The notes under the pieces are model-generated. The model was not told where the DNA came from, did not search any database, and saw nothing but the letters and a program-made list of their open reading frames with translations. The position numbers and the translations under genes are program-made. Shown here piece after piece: positions 22,601 to 35,980 of a stretch of 64,000 nt of DNA (positions within the stretch are counted from its first letter, which is position 1; each line of letters begins with the position of its first letter). Source of the DNA: Luscinia megarhynchos (lineage: Eukaryota; Chordata; Aves; Passeriformes; Turdidae); the NCBI GenBank assembly GCA_034336665.1, contig CM067566.1, forward strand, positions 20,318,330 to 20,382,329, read 5' to 3'.

Positions 22601-25600
22601 TCTCTTGTGAGAATTTGAGATGTTTTTATTTCTTCTTTTAGAAACAATGTGGAATATTTTTTTTCTGCCTGTTGATTTAGTCATTTCCTCTAAACCACCA
22701 CATGAAATTTCTGTACTCAAAGTTTTACAATGTTGAAACTGAAAAGAGGCAATTATACCTTTCAATTATTCTAGACTATACCCAAAGTAATAATAATATA
22801 ACTTAGAGCAGAATTTAGTCATGAAATCCCATGGCTGTGAGGAATATATTCTATTTTTTATGCAGTTGAATAGATTTTACTCTACATTTTCTGAAAACAC
22901 TACTTTTAAAAACAGATGAGAGATGACCATTAGAAGCTCATATCAACAAAACAGTATGTATTATTACTATCATTATTACAAATAATAAATAATTCCAAAA
23001 TTATTATTACAAAGTATTTCTTAAGATGAGTGGTCCCACAAATAAAAGTGTATGCTGTAAAGTATTAGAATAGGATAAATGAAATCAGCATGCTCTTTTC
23101 AGTTTATTTTCTTGAACTTTCCTGACTAAAAGTGTTGATGACAAAAAGGTTGGATTTTCGGCTTCTAGCTGCACAGTAAATTTAAATGCTAAAAGATTCC
23201 TTTATGTAAAGATGTAATATTATTTTACTTTTTCCATTTACTGGATCAGAGCTGTGATTACAGACTGGAAGATTCACAGGCACATATTCAAAAATCAAAC
23301 CTCAGGGCAACCAGTAACCTTTCATTGTCAGAAAACTAACAGACAGGCTATCAGAAAAGAAAAGAAAAATGTTAAGAATGGAAACAAAAAACCAAAAATT
23401 TTAAATATTTTTCCTTATATTCATAAGTAAACAAGAGATATATTTTTGTAACAGTTCTAGGAAGAAACTCTTTGTATCCATAGCTTTGTTAGTGCAATAA
23501 TAAATGCTGCAGGATATTAACAATAGTACAATTTTTAAAAGTTGCTATTGGAAAATTTTTGCATCATTTTATTTCTTTCAAGAGTAAGAACAGATCTACT
23601 ACCAGAAAGTTCTATTTTTAGATGCTCTTAGAATTATACAGCAATAAATGCTTAGAGAGTGTAAGTTTAACTTTGTGGGGGACAAAATAATCAGTGATCA
23701 TAAAAGATACATAGGGATCCACTTTAGTAAGGGTCTTACTTCTGTGACACTACTGACAGTGTTTTTATAAATTTTGACATTTCATAATAAATTATGTCAA
23801 ACTATCAGTATGACTAAACTATATAATTTATTACATAGAATTAAGAACATCATTTCTCAAAAATGTAACTGCAAAATGATAAAGACAAAATTATGCTGCA
23901 TATTAATTGAGTGAATATTGAAATACTTCTATGCTTAACCCAATCCTTTATGTCAGGGACTGAAGTAATCCTTAGATTAATACTTTCAGAGAGATGATCC
24001 CACAGAATTTAATAGATACCTTAGTTCTACAGGAGCCAGAAGCAGAATGCCAGGGTATCCTCCAGTGCAGGGCTGAGGTTTCACTGGGATATCTGCTGGA
24101 GGGTGGGGATGAGGATTGGTCCCAGTACAGGGAACTGGAGTCAGACACAGCCTTGGGATACTCAAGGTGGACTGTGGAAATAAGGATGGATTGGGACATC
24201 AGTCCAGAACTCACTTTACTCCCTCTTAAACACTTCTGAAATGCAACATCTCTTGTGGTGCTCTGTAATTTTTGTGAGATTGTACCATGTCAGAGGTCTC
24301 CATTATCATCTGCAGAATTTTCTCAGAGTGTCTTCCATTAGCTAAACCTCAGAAAAGGATATAAACATAATGATATATTGTCTTATGGTAGTATGGTGTA
24401 TTTGTCTAATAAATATAGCAAAATGTGGGTGTCAAAGGTTGCCTTCTCAAGTTCTAAAAATACCTCTGTCTTATTTTATCTTTAATATAGAATTTTTATT
24501 TGGAAATGAATTTGAGCTGGTTGTTTTCTCATACCTATACCAAATCCTAGTATTTTGCAAAACCACTCGGATGCCTTTTAAACATCAACAATGATACTTT
24601 TATGCTTACCCTAGTGTGTATTTTACTAGTTGAAAAAGTGCCAGCTATTCTAAGCATTTCGGTAAAGGTGCCTATGTTATGATTCTGCAGTTTTCTTACT
24701 ACACAGAAAAATAAAAAGTTTGCAATCTATGGAATGGGTTGCACTTGCAGTCTCCTTCCAGCTGCTGCCCACATCCTAAGCCATAAAAGGAATTCCATGT
24801 GTCAAATTCCTGCTTTGGCTACAAATACCTCTGCTCCTGTATTTCGTCACAGACTCAACTCAGAAGGGTATTTTGATACCACAGCAGAATGGAATTGTTC
24901 CATTCCAACAGGGATGACAATATAAATCCTTTAAGGTCAAAATGACACTATTTTGCAGTACCTAGAATCCTGGAATTGACTCAACCTGCCAAGATGTATT
25001 GCATTTATTTTCTATTTGATTGCTAAGTGCAAAGAGACATTAAAGCCCTAGATCCAAATAGAGGAATACTTTCTGGCAAAGGGATGAAAACAACTTCTTT
25101 TATGTGCTTTATTTCATAAAATGGAGACAGGCCTCAAGGTGCAGAGGACACTTAAACTAGGAGCCCTCAGTAGACAAACTCTGGATTTTCCAGGAAGTAT
25201 GAAAAAAAAAATTGAACTAAAAAGAAAGTACTTAAATTTAAACAATTTATGCCAGAATATCAAAAGTCGGACAGAACGAGATAGGTGACAAAGTGTGTTT
25301 GCACTTTGTGCATTTTTTAATGTTCTTCCCAGAAGTAAAGAATAGGCATCTTGTTTAGATTGTCATAGATACACAGCAATAGCATATTACTTTTCTATTT
25401 TATACTGAAGGATGATAAAGGTTCCTTAGTTTTAATGTCTGGGATGGTTTATGCATCTGAATGCTCTCAGGAATATAGTGATCCCCTAACATGTAAAAGA
25501 TGAGTTTTTATGATTTTCATATATAGTCAAATAAGAGTTATGGAAATTTAGAATTTTATCAATAGAGCATTGGTTGACAGCAACCTCACCTATATATGAT

Positions 25601-26292
25601 TTCAAATATACTCTTTTCCTTAAATTTAATTTTCAATTAGGAATTGGATTGTATAAATTGTTTTATATTTAGGAGCAAGTCCAGAAATAGTCTGAGGTGC
25701 CTAAAAGGAGGAGAATTTCTACCTGTGACCAAATGTGATTATAAAACAAAATACAAAAATACTAACAATCTTGGATAAAGATAGATGGGCTCACTACTGT
25801 CTTCTTGATATGAGTACTTTGAAGCAGACATTACCAACTTATGAGTATTCAGAAAATTGCCTTGACCTGAAAAATAATCAATTTATATCAGCCCTCTATT
25901 GTTAGCTCACTTTTCACCCTGCTATGTATTCTGAGTTGGGTACTGCTCATCTGAGAGTAGGCAGTAGTTGAGAATTATATCAATCCTGATTTAATATGCA
26001 GTTCCCTACATGCACAGAATAGAAGATCTTTAAGGCTCATCTTTGATAATAGCTTGACAAAGGTTGAGGTTTGAAGAATTTATTTTATTTCTTCTTTTCA
26101 ATTTAATTTGACCAAAAGCCCATAAAATAGTAGAAGAGATGCAAAGGTTGAAAGATCATTGATATATTCACGTTCTTCAGGCACAGTTCTTTTACAATCC
26201 AGCTGTACCAAGATTTTCCAGTGGTCAGTATTTCATAAAGAGGCTGGTATATGGGTATCATCTCCTTGGTCCATTCCAACATTTATCAGTTC

Positions 26293-26469
26293 AGTGGTAC
26301 TGCTCAGAGAAGCTGAGGATGCCCCAGCCCTGGAATTGCTCAAGGTCAGGATGGATGTAGCTCTGAACAACCTGGTCTAGTGGAAATCATCCCTGCCCAT
26401 GGCAGGGGTTTTGGGACTAGATAACCCTTTCATGTCCTTTTCAACTCAAACCATTCTATGATTATGATA
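26293..26469 (+). mobile_element. CR1 LINE 3' end, plus strand
   Basis: A sense-strand CR1 3' terminus. It starts near CTGCTCAGAGAAGCTGAGGA, runs through CCCTGGAATTGCTCAAGGTC, AACCTGGTCTAGTGG and CCCTGCCCATGGCAGGGG, and finishes in CAAACCATTCTATGATTATG. It is only about 177 bases long and so strongly 5'-truncated. Its sequence before 26293 is not clearly CR1. Confidence 0.93.
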
Positions 26470-29400
26470 CCCCAGTAGCAAACACAGTTTCCTTGGATAG
26501 GATTAAGTTCCATTTGAATAATGATCACTGCTCTGTTTAGTTGAAAATATTTTTTGACTTGGAGTGAAAAGATGAAAACATGTCGTTTCCTCTAACACCT
26601 TTCAATCATGCTGACTTAATTTGCTTGTAAGAATTTCTCTAAGTGCAATACATGACATGAAGAAGCAATTTAATGTTTTGGTTTTATTTTTGCAAATCCT
26701 CAGCTTTAAGTCCACATACCATACCAAACACACAAGGAATTCAATGTAAAGGCTGTAGAACCAGAAATCTCAACAGTTCCATAACCGTGCTTATCAATCC
26801 ATGTTAGAAATATATCTTGGAAGAATATCCTTTCTAGAAATGGGTTGTTGTAAATTTTGCCATACAATTTGGCAAGGAATGAACAAAAAAAGTTTACAAA
26901 AAAGATTGGTTTATGGTAGTATGCAGGACAAGTCAAGATGTTAAGTCAGAAGTATCTGCAAATTGTTAATATTAGTTGTTTTACAATGACTGAAATTTCT
27001 GTAAGGCATTTAGCCATGTAGTTCTACATAGAAAAATTACAAATGCATACGCACATGTATACCCTTACACACAGAATAGAAAATTTGCTGAATTTCAGTG
27101 ACATTTTGTAAACAGTTTCTACATAGAAACTATGAGTCCATTATTTTTCATTTATTTTTTCCATAGTTATCATGTTTATACATTTCTAAAATATAAGAAG
27201 TGGAAATTTAAACCAGTTCTGTTATTCAAATGACAAAATAAGTGGGGAAAAAAAATTATGATTTATTTCTTCCTACAGCAATATGGAGTTTAAACATAAA
27301 GTCCCATTTATTCACCTCTTTTGCAAAAATATAAGCAGAATTTATATTTTCCCATTTCAGAACAAAATATGAGCCTGTGTATAAAATGCAGCAGGTTTTG
27401 TGCTCTTTCCTTACAGTGAATTTAAATTTTAGCATATGATTAGATCTTTGGAAGGAACTAAAGGAACATACTGAGACCACTGAAGGAGATATTAAGTAAT
27501 TCATTAACTGTGGTTTCAAAGAGTGAATGTCTAATTTTTGTGAACTTAAAGAGACTGAAGTCCAGTTTCATTAATGATGTTTTTCATTGCAAATAGGCAT
27601 TCTGTCTTACATTACGACTTATTGATGTACACCTGCTTAACAAGTAAGGCAGAACTCATAACCAAAAAGCAACAAAGAAAACATTTGAAATATTTTCTTC
27701 ATTTACTGTGAGGGAGTGTGTGGTTCAAATTTCAGTTTCAATTATTATGGTGACAGATTTATTGTTCGCAGAAGAACAATGTGAAACAAAATGGTTTTGG
27801 CTTTATTTTATTCAAAAATTGTAACTTCTTCCAGAAGGCAATAATACAATATAAAGAATGAAGGATTTTATCACAATAGCATTTTTATTTTTAAAAAATG
27901 GGTCAAATATATCAATATCTTTATTAAAACATATACTAATAATTAAAGTATGTAAAGGACTAAACATGTTATAACTTTCCCAGCAGAAGCATAGGTTTAA
28001 TATCTAAGGACAATGTTTACTAGCATAGAAATTACTTATATATAGGTCTATTAAAGTGCAAAATTTCTTCTCACACCAGTTTTAACATCAACATTTCATG
28101 CTTAATCTGCTATGGAAAAGTCATACATTCAAGTATCTAAATGACTTTGTAGGTGTCATTTCTCCAAATTCTGACATAAGTGAGCCTTTATGTATTCCTC
28201 ACAGTAGCAGTGTGTACTATTCTGGTGGAATTCGCCTTCAATTCAGAATAATGGATTTTTCATTACAATTTTTTTAATGTTCTTTTGGTTTTTTTTGTTC
28301 ACCCACTATATACCTTATGTTTTACAGGCCATGTATTATGTTTTCATTGATCAGACTGCACAAGGTGCAAGAAAATGAAGTCTTCAAACTGTCAGCACAT
28401 AATTGTCAGAAAGGTTATCTATAGTGTGAAAAACTCCTGAGTTTGATATTTCAGCCTCCACAAACATAAGCAACTCTACATACTGAGAACACAATTAAAA
28501 GTGCTGAAAATCCTTCTGGGTTTCAGTACAATAAAAAAAGAACAACCCTCTTTTTCAGCTGTGATCTTATAATGAAATTACTAAAAGCTAAACTTGTCCA
28601 GAAAGCACTAGAAGTGCCATTTTTATGGTTTATTTATTTTAAAAGCTGAGGAGAGATCTTCAGCCTAGGACACAGCCTAGGAAACAATTTCTGGTTTTCA
28701 GCTGCAGCTTAGCGCCTCATATTCTTAGAGAAATCAAGAAAATGCTTTGCTTTTCCATCTTCTTTTCTAAGTTTAGTATGGAAAAATTCCTATTTGACTA
28801 AAGCTACAGGGTTAAATTCAATTCTTCAAAGTAATTGAAGATCTTGTGAAAAAAAGAAAATGTTTTGTGAAATTTATATTTGAAAACCTCAATAAACTTC
28901 CTATGCTACTTCTTATTTGCTTAACAACTAAAAGTGTACCACTTTTGAAAAAAATGCAGAACAAGGGGCGCAATAACCTTAAGATAAATTTTAATGTAAA
29001 TAAAATTGGTATTTGTTTCCATGAACTGTACTGATGATTCTGAAGAAATTTCTCTACCTTTCTGGTGACACACTAATATTGCTTCTGAGACTGAATCAAG
29101 GAACAAATGGTACTTCCAGGGCTGTTTGCTGAAGCAAACTTATCAAGTTCATAAAATAACTGTATACTTGAAGAAAATGGTTCATTCTTACACATTATAA
29201 ATTGATATCACTACTTACACAAAACTGTTTTTGGCAACCATGTCATAAATTAAATGTGAATATACAATGCCATGAAACAAGGAAAATATTTAGCAGTGGC
29301 ATCAAGAGTCCTGGATGGGCCTAAAATCAAGACCAGGTGACCAGGCTTGAGTGCTCCTTGAAAGGAAAACTCAGCTGGACTTGACTTCTTTCTTCTCCCA

Positions 29401-30109
29401 TTTTCTTCATTTAATTCTGATGTCTAATGCCTCCCTGTCTCTAGGTCAAAAAATTTGTGTTTTCTGATCCCAGCATAGCTTATTGGTGTGCGTGGCCAGA
29501 ATATCCTACCTCTGTGGTATCTTGTGCTTATCTTGTATTTCTCTGTAAACTTTAATCCCTTCATTGCTTCCTTTGTGCAACCACACACAAATATTTCCCT
29601 TCTATGGTCGCATTATTCTCATATAAAATGCTTATATAAAATGCTAATGCATTGTGTTTGGCTATTCTATGAAAATATTACTAAATTCTGTTATTAATTG
29701 CAGTATTTTGGTCATACTTGGATTTAAGGAAAGCTGATACTAGCAAATCTAATTAAATAAGTAATTTACATTGTAATTGGGATATCTTAAAGCATCCAGG
29801 TGTCAGAAGGCCCTGCTTTGACTATGTTGTCCAAACGGGAAATTACGTTTGGTGGTTTCTAAAAGAAGGATATTTTATTGTGATTTTAGAAGTAATTTAA
29901 AATATACTTATTAACACCAGCAGAAAAGGTTTTAGGTTTCATTATTTTCCATTGTAGACCTATAGTAGATTATTCAATGTCCTGCTGAGTTAACAGAATT
30001 CTTTGTCTATTATAGGACTGCAGGTTTCATGCTCCAGTTTCTATCACTAAGGGTTCTGTGTGATGCCTTGATCCAAAAGTACACATAATTAAAAGGAGTC
30101 ACCCACCCC
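26470..30109. other. Gene-free AT-rich stretch
   Basis: No gene, RNA gene or recognised mobile element is seen. Open frames are short and featureless. Confidence 0.5.
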
Positions 30110-30480
30110 TGTCACATATGCCATGTTGAATTTCATAACTCTCCAGTGCCCTTAGGCACACAGCAGGGCTTACTCTTCAAAACCCCATGTCCTCTATGTT
30201 ATTACTTATCTAATAAGTAGCATCAGTGCTGAATTCTGCTCCGGGCTGCTTTACATCAGAAAGCTGCCATTTCAACACAATGGCAAAGTGGCATATCCTG
30301 AGTTAACAATAATAATTCCTAAGTAAGGTAGCTATTTCCTTCATCTCTTCTCATGCAAACAACAGTAGGCTTGATGTGATGGTGCTGTTATTACTGTTCT
30401 TTGTGCTGCTGTAAAAATATGTAGATACTGAGAAAAATTTATTGAAATACAAGTAATAATATAATAGAACATTTTTACAC
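30110..30480 (+). repeat. Unclassified dispersed repeat, copy A
   Basis: Similar by eye to 37740-38100 in the same orientation. Matching blocks occur in the same order: TGTCACATATGCCATGTTGA against TGTCATATATGACATGTTGA; a TCTAATAAGTAG against TCTAATAAATAAG segment; CATTTCAACACAATGGC against CATTTCAAAATACTGAC; GGCATATCCTGAGTTAAC against GACATATCTTGAGTAAAC; and GCTGTTATTACTG against GCTGTCATTACTG. Insertions and deletions separate the blocks, so the copies are old. I do not recognise the family; CR1, known LTRs and SINEs do not obviously match. It could be an ancient transposon or a local segmental duplication. Both edges are approximate. Confidence 0.65.
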
Positions 30481-33400
30481 TTTTCATACCAGAATTTAAA
30501 GCCCTCTTCTGGAAGGTTAGCTGTCCATGTTTCAGAATGAAATTCTGCACTAAATTCTGAAATATACAAAAAGGTTAGAAAAATAATAAACAATTCCCTT
30601 ATTCATCACAGCTCTCCTTTAACCCAACATTAGGCCTACAACTTTATAGGTTTCTAGGAATCCAAAGAGTTTTGCAAAGTCATCTAGAATGAGCACTACA
30701 AGAATGGGCATTTTCCAGGTCTGAATTCCCTGGAAATTGCTTACTTCTGAGACAGAAACTGGACTAACTTAACACAACCCTGAAATTATCTGAAGATTTC
30801 TGGAAACTTAAAGTTCAATTTTGAGCCATGGATAGAATTCTAAAGCCTTTTACAACTACATGAACAAAACCAAATGAAGTCTCTCTCGTGTAGACACTTT
30901 GATCATGCCTGGCTTGCAGTTAATTTTTATACAAATATGCTGACTCTTAATGTGTTTTATTAACTGATTGGTATTTGAGTGGTAAAAAGCACACAAAGTA
31001 GACAGCCTTTTACATGGCCCATATTAGATCTCTTGCCCCACTGCACAACAGGTCCATCCATTCTTCTCCTGCTAACATTCTTACAGAAAGTTGCTTTCTA
31101 CCCTTCACGTCTCTTGCTCAGTTTCAGCTCAAACTGGTTTTTGGCTTTCCTCCATCCATTCCTACAAGAAGGGAAATGTCTTTGCATTCCTCTCAAGTAG
31201 CCTGTCCCCACTTCTGTCATCTGTGCACTTGCTTTTGGTGGTTGAGCTTAGTCAGGACCTCAGTTTCCATCTATGTTGACCTTTTCACAGACTTGCCTGA
31301 CAAGAACAGACTGTTCTTGTGCCCTGAGGAGGTTGTCTTTGAAGATCAAACAGCACCTGCATTCAGCAAATGTTCATCTAAATAATACAAAAATTATGTT
31401 TGGCTTAAAATAGCAACTTTAGCGTAATTTTTTTCTATGTCAGTTTTCTGGTTTTGTGTTGGTTTGGTTTTGGGTTGGTTTGTTTATGCTGGAAGCTTGA
31501 TACCTTTCTATCTAATTTAATTTTCCAAGATGTCAGTAGATATCTAAACACTTGTAGATCTAAAATCGTCCTCACCCTTTTCTTCTATATTCCTGCTTTC
31601 CCAGCAGGGGAGCATGATAATATTTTTCAGTAATGAAGTACATGGAAATACTAAGAATGGTGGACAGATTGTACTTCTCCTTGCTTGTAGCTTTAGTCTC
31701 ATACTCTAAAATCCAGTTCTTAAATGCAAACTGTGTCCCCAGTTAACCCATGAATGTATGACCAATTATTGCACAAATGAAAACATTTAAATGCTAAAAT
31801 GTTTCTACATCTCATCTTTGCATTTCCTTTTTTTTTCTTATTAGACAAAAAAAATCTTCAAAAATCCATCCTCCCAATGGAGAAAGAAAAAGCAGTGGTA
31901 AAAACCTGGAAAACTTACCTAGGATTAAAAGCCAATTACAGCTTGTCCTTCTCACATTATGAGAAAGTTATGGACAGATTTAGAATCACAGCACAGCAGC
32001 AAGCTGTGAATGATATATGAAATGAAACTGTCCTGCTGATTATACTGCTGTGCTGTTTGCTGTGACCTGTAGGCATTCAGGTGCACAATATTCATATTGT
32101 GGACAAAAGAATAGCCATGGAATGCAAGACTTTAAAAGTGTGTGTAAGAGAGAGTTTTAAACGCTCAGTTTTATGCTCTATTTTCCTCATCATATTCTTT
32201 CCTTTAAAGACATCCTTTCCTGTTTCCAGACTAAAGCCCATGAAGAAAATAAAAGAGCATATTCTCCAAAAGGAGATAGTTAGCATGGTAAAGACAATGC
32301 AGGTTAGCCAATACAGGTTAAATATTTTTTCCCCTTTTTTCATCCCTAGGCAAAACATAAAATTTTGTTTCATACATGAAGATAAGTGAAAATAGCTTGC
32401 AAATGGAAAGGAAAAACAGTTTACAAGTGGTTTTATTTGCCTAAATTTTGTCCTTATCACAGAGACCTTATGGATACTATCAAATACTCACAGGCTTATC
32501 TTGTGTTACCTAATGGGCTGGACTTTTGTTCTATACTAAGTGAAACATAAGAAGCTGCCTCCTGATTGTGCAGTATCAATTAAAGAAGAATCAAGCCTAC
32601 AGATATGCAGTGCTCATTAGTAAACAAATAAACTCTCATCAGAAATTACCAAGTGTGTGCTATTTTACTTATGATATATATTTATCAATAGTGTAGTGTG
32701 ATTTTTAAACTTTTTGCTTAATAAACAACTTCTTTCTAATTATTTTAAAATTTCCATCTCTTGAAGTAAGGGTTTCCAGATAGTGCAGACATGTTGTTAG
32801 GCAGCAAATACATATCTCTCCCTAATCTCTGGATGCACACAACTGCTGCACAGCAGATTTCCTTTTAGTAGAAAATAATTTTAATTTGTGGTGGTTTTCC
32901 TGATTTATTTAAATTAGTTTAAAAAAAAAGTAGATTTTCCAGCTTGTTTAGACCTTTAATATTGCTTGCCAAAACATGCATGGGTTCAGAAAGCAGTGTC
33001 ATGACACAGCCACACTGACAGAGTGCCATGTTGACAGTGATGAGACACAAAAACCGAATTTATTGGTTGGGTAGCCAGTAGAAATTACTGATGCAATGTC
33101 TAGTGAAAATTTGTGGATTTTCAGCTGGGGTAAACTTTTAAATTGTGAGTTAAAAAAGAAAATTCAGAAAAATGTTTTACAAAATATAATAAGCTTTAAA
33201 GTTGCATTTTAATACGACTCTTTAGCATTTTCTTTAGTAAAAGTTTGGGATATGCATAATTCATCTGCTGCTAGAGATTTCTGAAGTAGATTATTTAGTA
33301 ATCTTCCTGGCAGGCATTACAAGTAGCAACTGCTGAAAGATTAGAAAGGCTTTATCACTGAGGATATGGTTAAGTTTACACTTGTCTTTTAGACACTTCC

Positions 33401-33487
33401 AAATCCCTCACAGTTATAGTTAGGAATGTGACCTCCCCTTTAACTAAAATTATAGAACAGGTCTTTATGCTTATGCTTTTTGCACAG
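30481..33487. other. Gene-free stretch containing a palindromic hormone-element-like site
   Basis: No convincing gene. Around 30979-31385 all three plus-strand frames are unusually open (up to 123 codons at 31014-31385), but none encodes a recognised domain. A G/T-rich run lies at 31444-31486. A perfect palindrome at 31301-31319 is listed separately. Confidence 0.45.
31301..31319. promoter_or_regulatory. Perfect palindromic GR/AR/PR-type response element (sequence match only)
   Basis: CAAGAACAGACTGTTCTTG is a perfect inverted repeat with 9-base arms around one base. It contains AGAACA-GAC-TGTTCT (31303-31317), the idealised half-site pair with 3-base spacer bound by glucocorticoid, androgen, progesterone and mineralocorticoid receptors. 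What is seen is the sequence match; binding or any target gene is not shown, and no promoter or gene is recognised nearby. Confidence 0.4.
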
Positions 33488-33815
33488 AGTCATTAAGAGG
33501 ATGTACATGTAAGGGCAGAAATGTTAGGGGACAATGGCACATCAGTGCCAGTGCTAGGGCACAGTGGCTCCCCAGGTACCAGGTGTGGGGAGTGATGGGC
33601 AATCCAGCAGGGCAGACAGGGCACTGCCTCCCAGCCACTGCAGTCTGGGAGCAGGGCTGGCCTGGAGCAGCCTTGGACACCGTGGGACACCTCTCCAGGG
33701 ATGGGCTGGAGCTGGGACACAGCTAAGCTGGGTCAGGACATCACCCTGTGAGTGAGGACCAGAGTCAGGCCAGGGGAGGGGAACCAGGGGCAGACACAGC
33801 CTTGAAGTAGCCAGG
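33488..33815. other. Isolated GC-rich block, unclassified
   Basis: About 330 bases strongly enriched in G and C, with sharp edges against AT-rich DNA on both sides. It has few CpG dinucleotides, so it is not a CpG island of usual form. Overlapping open frames of 63-75 codons exist on both strands (33471-33680, 33493-33720 and 33564-33755), but none looks like a real protein. It shares CAGACACAGCCTTG with the smaller GC-rich patch at 24142-24155. It may be a decayed piece of a GC-rich avian retroelement or an old exon-like relic. I cannot classify it. Confidence 0.4.
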
Positions 33816-35980
33816 AGCTTCTGTATCAGTGTTTAGCTTAGTTTTATTGAGGAGGGTGCTTTTGAATTGACTTATTGTTTCTACTCTGATTCCCATTATG
33901 CTTTCAAATAATTTACTTGTTTTTTTTCTTTTGAATGAAATTATTCAGAAAGACTCTCTCCAGAATCACACTGAATATTCTCTGATTGACATTGGTTATC
34001 ATGTTCAAGTTGCCAAAATTGAATTAGCTCAAAGTTAAATTTCCTGTCTTCTTAATGCTGTTCCATTGCATGGAGACTTAAATCCATTTTGCTATTTTTC
34101 ACTTGTAGCATGTATGTAGGCCTAGGCTAGCTTTGATTTCTGGGAATATGTGTGTCCTTCAATGAGCATAGAATGCATGCAGCAATATGAGCCAAGCATA
34201 TTTTTGCATCACTACTTTTGCTATTAAATTCCTACTTATGGCATTGAGAAAGAAAAATAAGCTGTTTAATTTTACTACTACTAATTTAGTAATTTAGTGG
34301 TTACTACTGCTACTAGTCTTAGCATTACCTGTATGTTGTGACCTGTTGCTAGTGCTTTCTAACATACTTTTTAGAGAACCAAAGGGAAATAATCAATTAC
34401 CATGAGAGTTCTCATCTATCTAATTATCTAATGGCCAATACTCAAAGTAACATGTAAAGGATCCAAAGTTCTCATGCTCTTTTACCTGAAACCTTACACA
34501 ATTATTTTAAATTACACCTTTTCATTGCATAGACTACAGACTTAACTCTGACCTACTTTTCAGGGAAGTGTTTCAGCTCCTATGATGTAAACAGCTCATA
34601 ACAGACTGTTGCTATTCAAGGAGTGTAGCATGATGTCATACCTGTGATTTTAAATCCTTCCACACTTTGTTGATTCAGCTGTTGTACATTTTGCACCATA
34701 GTTGGCTTAATTATAGTTTCTATTCTCTTTGCTGGTCTCATTTGAGAGCTCCATTCATACAGAACAAACTGTCATGCAGTGTATCAGTGGCACAATAATT
34801 TCAAATAGTGTGTGAGTCAGTGTCATGTCTTACCTAAATGTCATAGCAGATATGTGTTCTGCAACAATACTTAAGGTCCAGCCCACTGTGGATTGGCTCC
34901 TGTGGTGACATATAGAAATATTATAACTACTCATTCTCATCCGAAAATCTTAACAAATAACTTACATTTGTACTGATTATAGGATGTATGTGTAAAGAAA
35001 CACCAACTTATATGAAGACATCAGAATCTGCTTTGTCTGTTCATTCATGTAATACTTTTTTGCATAGCTATATATCATTAATTTTCAAAGCCCTTATTTA
35101 AACCTAGATCTAATGTTCTTGCCTGATTTTAAACTTTTTAAATGGACCATTGATTTAAGGAGCTACTAAACTCTTTGCTGATAAACCTAGAATAAATACA
35201 TCAGTGAAGTAGTACCAGTGGATCTATGTATGACCAAGTTTAAACATGACTCACTGACAGAAGTAGGAATTCCTTCAGTCAAGGTGATAGATTTGATTAT
35301 GGTGTTTTCCAATATTTTATGGCTTGAAGAATTGTGCATGAAACCTTTATTACCATTATAGAAAATGAATGGCATTGCCAATTATTTAAACTGGAATAAT
35401 TTAGGAGCTGACTGAGCAGAAACTAGTATGAACAGAGCCAAAAAGCATTATTTAAAAACCAAAAGCAGGGTTTCTAGTAGAGTTATTTAAATATTTTCAT
35501 GTGTTATTATCAAAGGTAGAAATATTAATAGAGGCTAGACTAGGATTTTTTAATTGATATTTGCTTCAAATTTTCATTGATTTTCTAAAATACACCCAAA
35601 AAATTTCAAATCTCAATGTTATTAGACATCAGTTATATGAGACTTGAATACTAATGCAGGTAAAAGAGTAAGCACAGGAAGTGACAGACTTTAAAAAATA
35701 TACAGGTTTTCATTGTATTTTGTGAATAAGACTGGATTTACTGCCTAAAGAATTGCAGAAGAAACAGCATTATCTGCTTCAGGGTTTTTCTGGTGTCATA
35801 TTTAAAAATGTAGCCCTTGAACACTTTGTCCTGTGTAAAAAAAATAATTTTCAGTTGACTTCCATAAAGTTTTATTGTTCACAGAAGTAAACAATTATTT
35901 TGTTAATGAGACTGATGTCCTTAAAAGTATTTATATTATCTACACACTATTTTAAATTTTTTTCTAATAATTTGAAACAA
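33816..35980. other. Gene-free AT-rich stretch
   Basis: No gene or recognised repeat is seen. Confidence 0.5.

Larger units (their letters stand above)
13306..26292. other. Long gene-free AT-rich stretch with minor simple repeats
   Basis: About 13 kb in which no gene or recognised mobile element is seen. Small features are a 21-base tandem duplication (13953-13994), A-rich AAACA repeats (15083-15112), CAAA repeats (16667-16696) and a GC-richer patch at about 24020-24170. Several open frames of 60-120 codons occur (for example 17819-18178), but none shows a domain or recognised motif, and overlapping frames on both strands suggest chance. Confidence 0.5.

Noticed and set aside
27745..27785. 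Inverted repeat ATTGTTC...GAACAAT as a possible receptor site
   Set aside because: Seven-base arms with a six-base loop do not match a known receptor spacing and are likely chance.
31014..31385. 123-codon open frame near the palindromic hormone-element-like site
   Set aside because: Other frames are equally open at the same place and the protein shows no family resemblance, so composition is the likelier cause.
32092..32460. 122-codon minus-strand open frame
   Set aside because: Overlaps a 102-codon plus-strand frame; Phe/Ile/Lys-rich composition reflects AT-rich DNA; no motif recognised.
33582..33620. Possible G-quadruplex in the GC-rich block
   Set aside because: Four G runs exist, but one connecting loop is about 10 bases, so a stable structure is doubtful.
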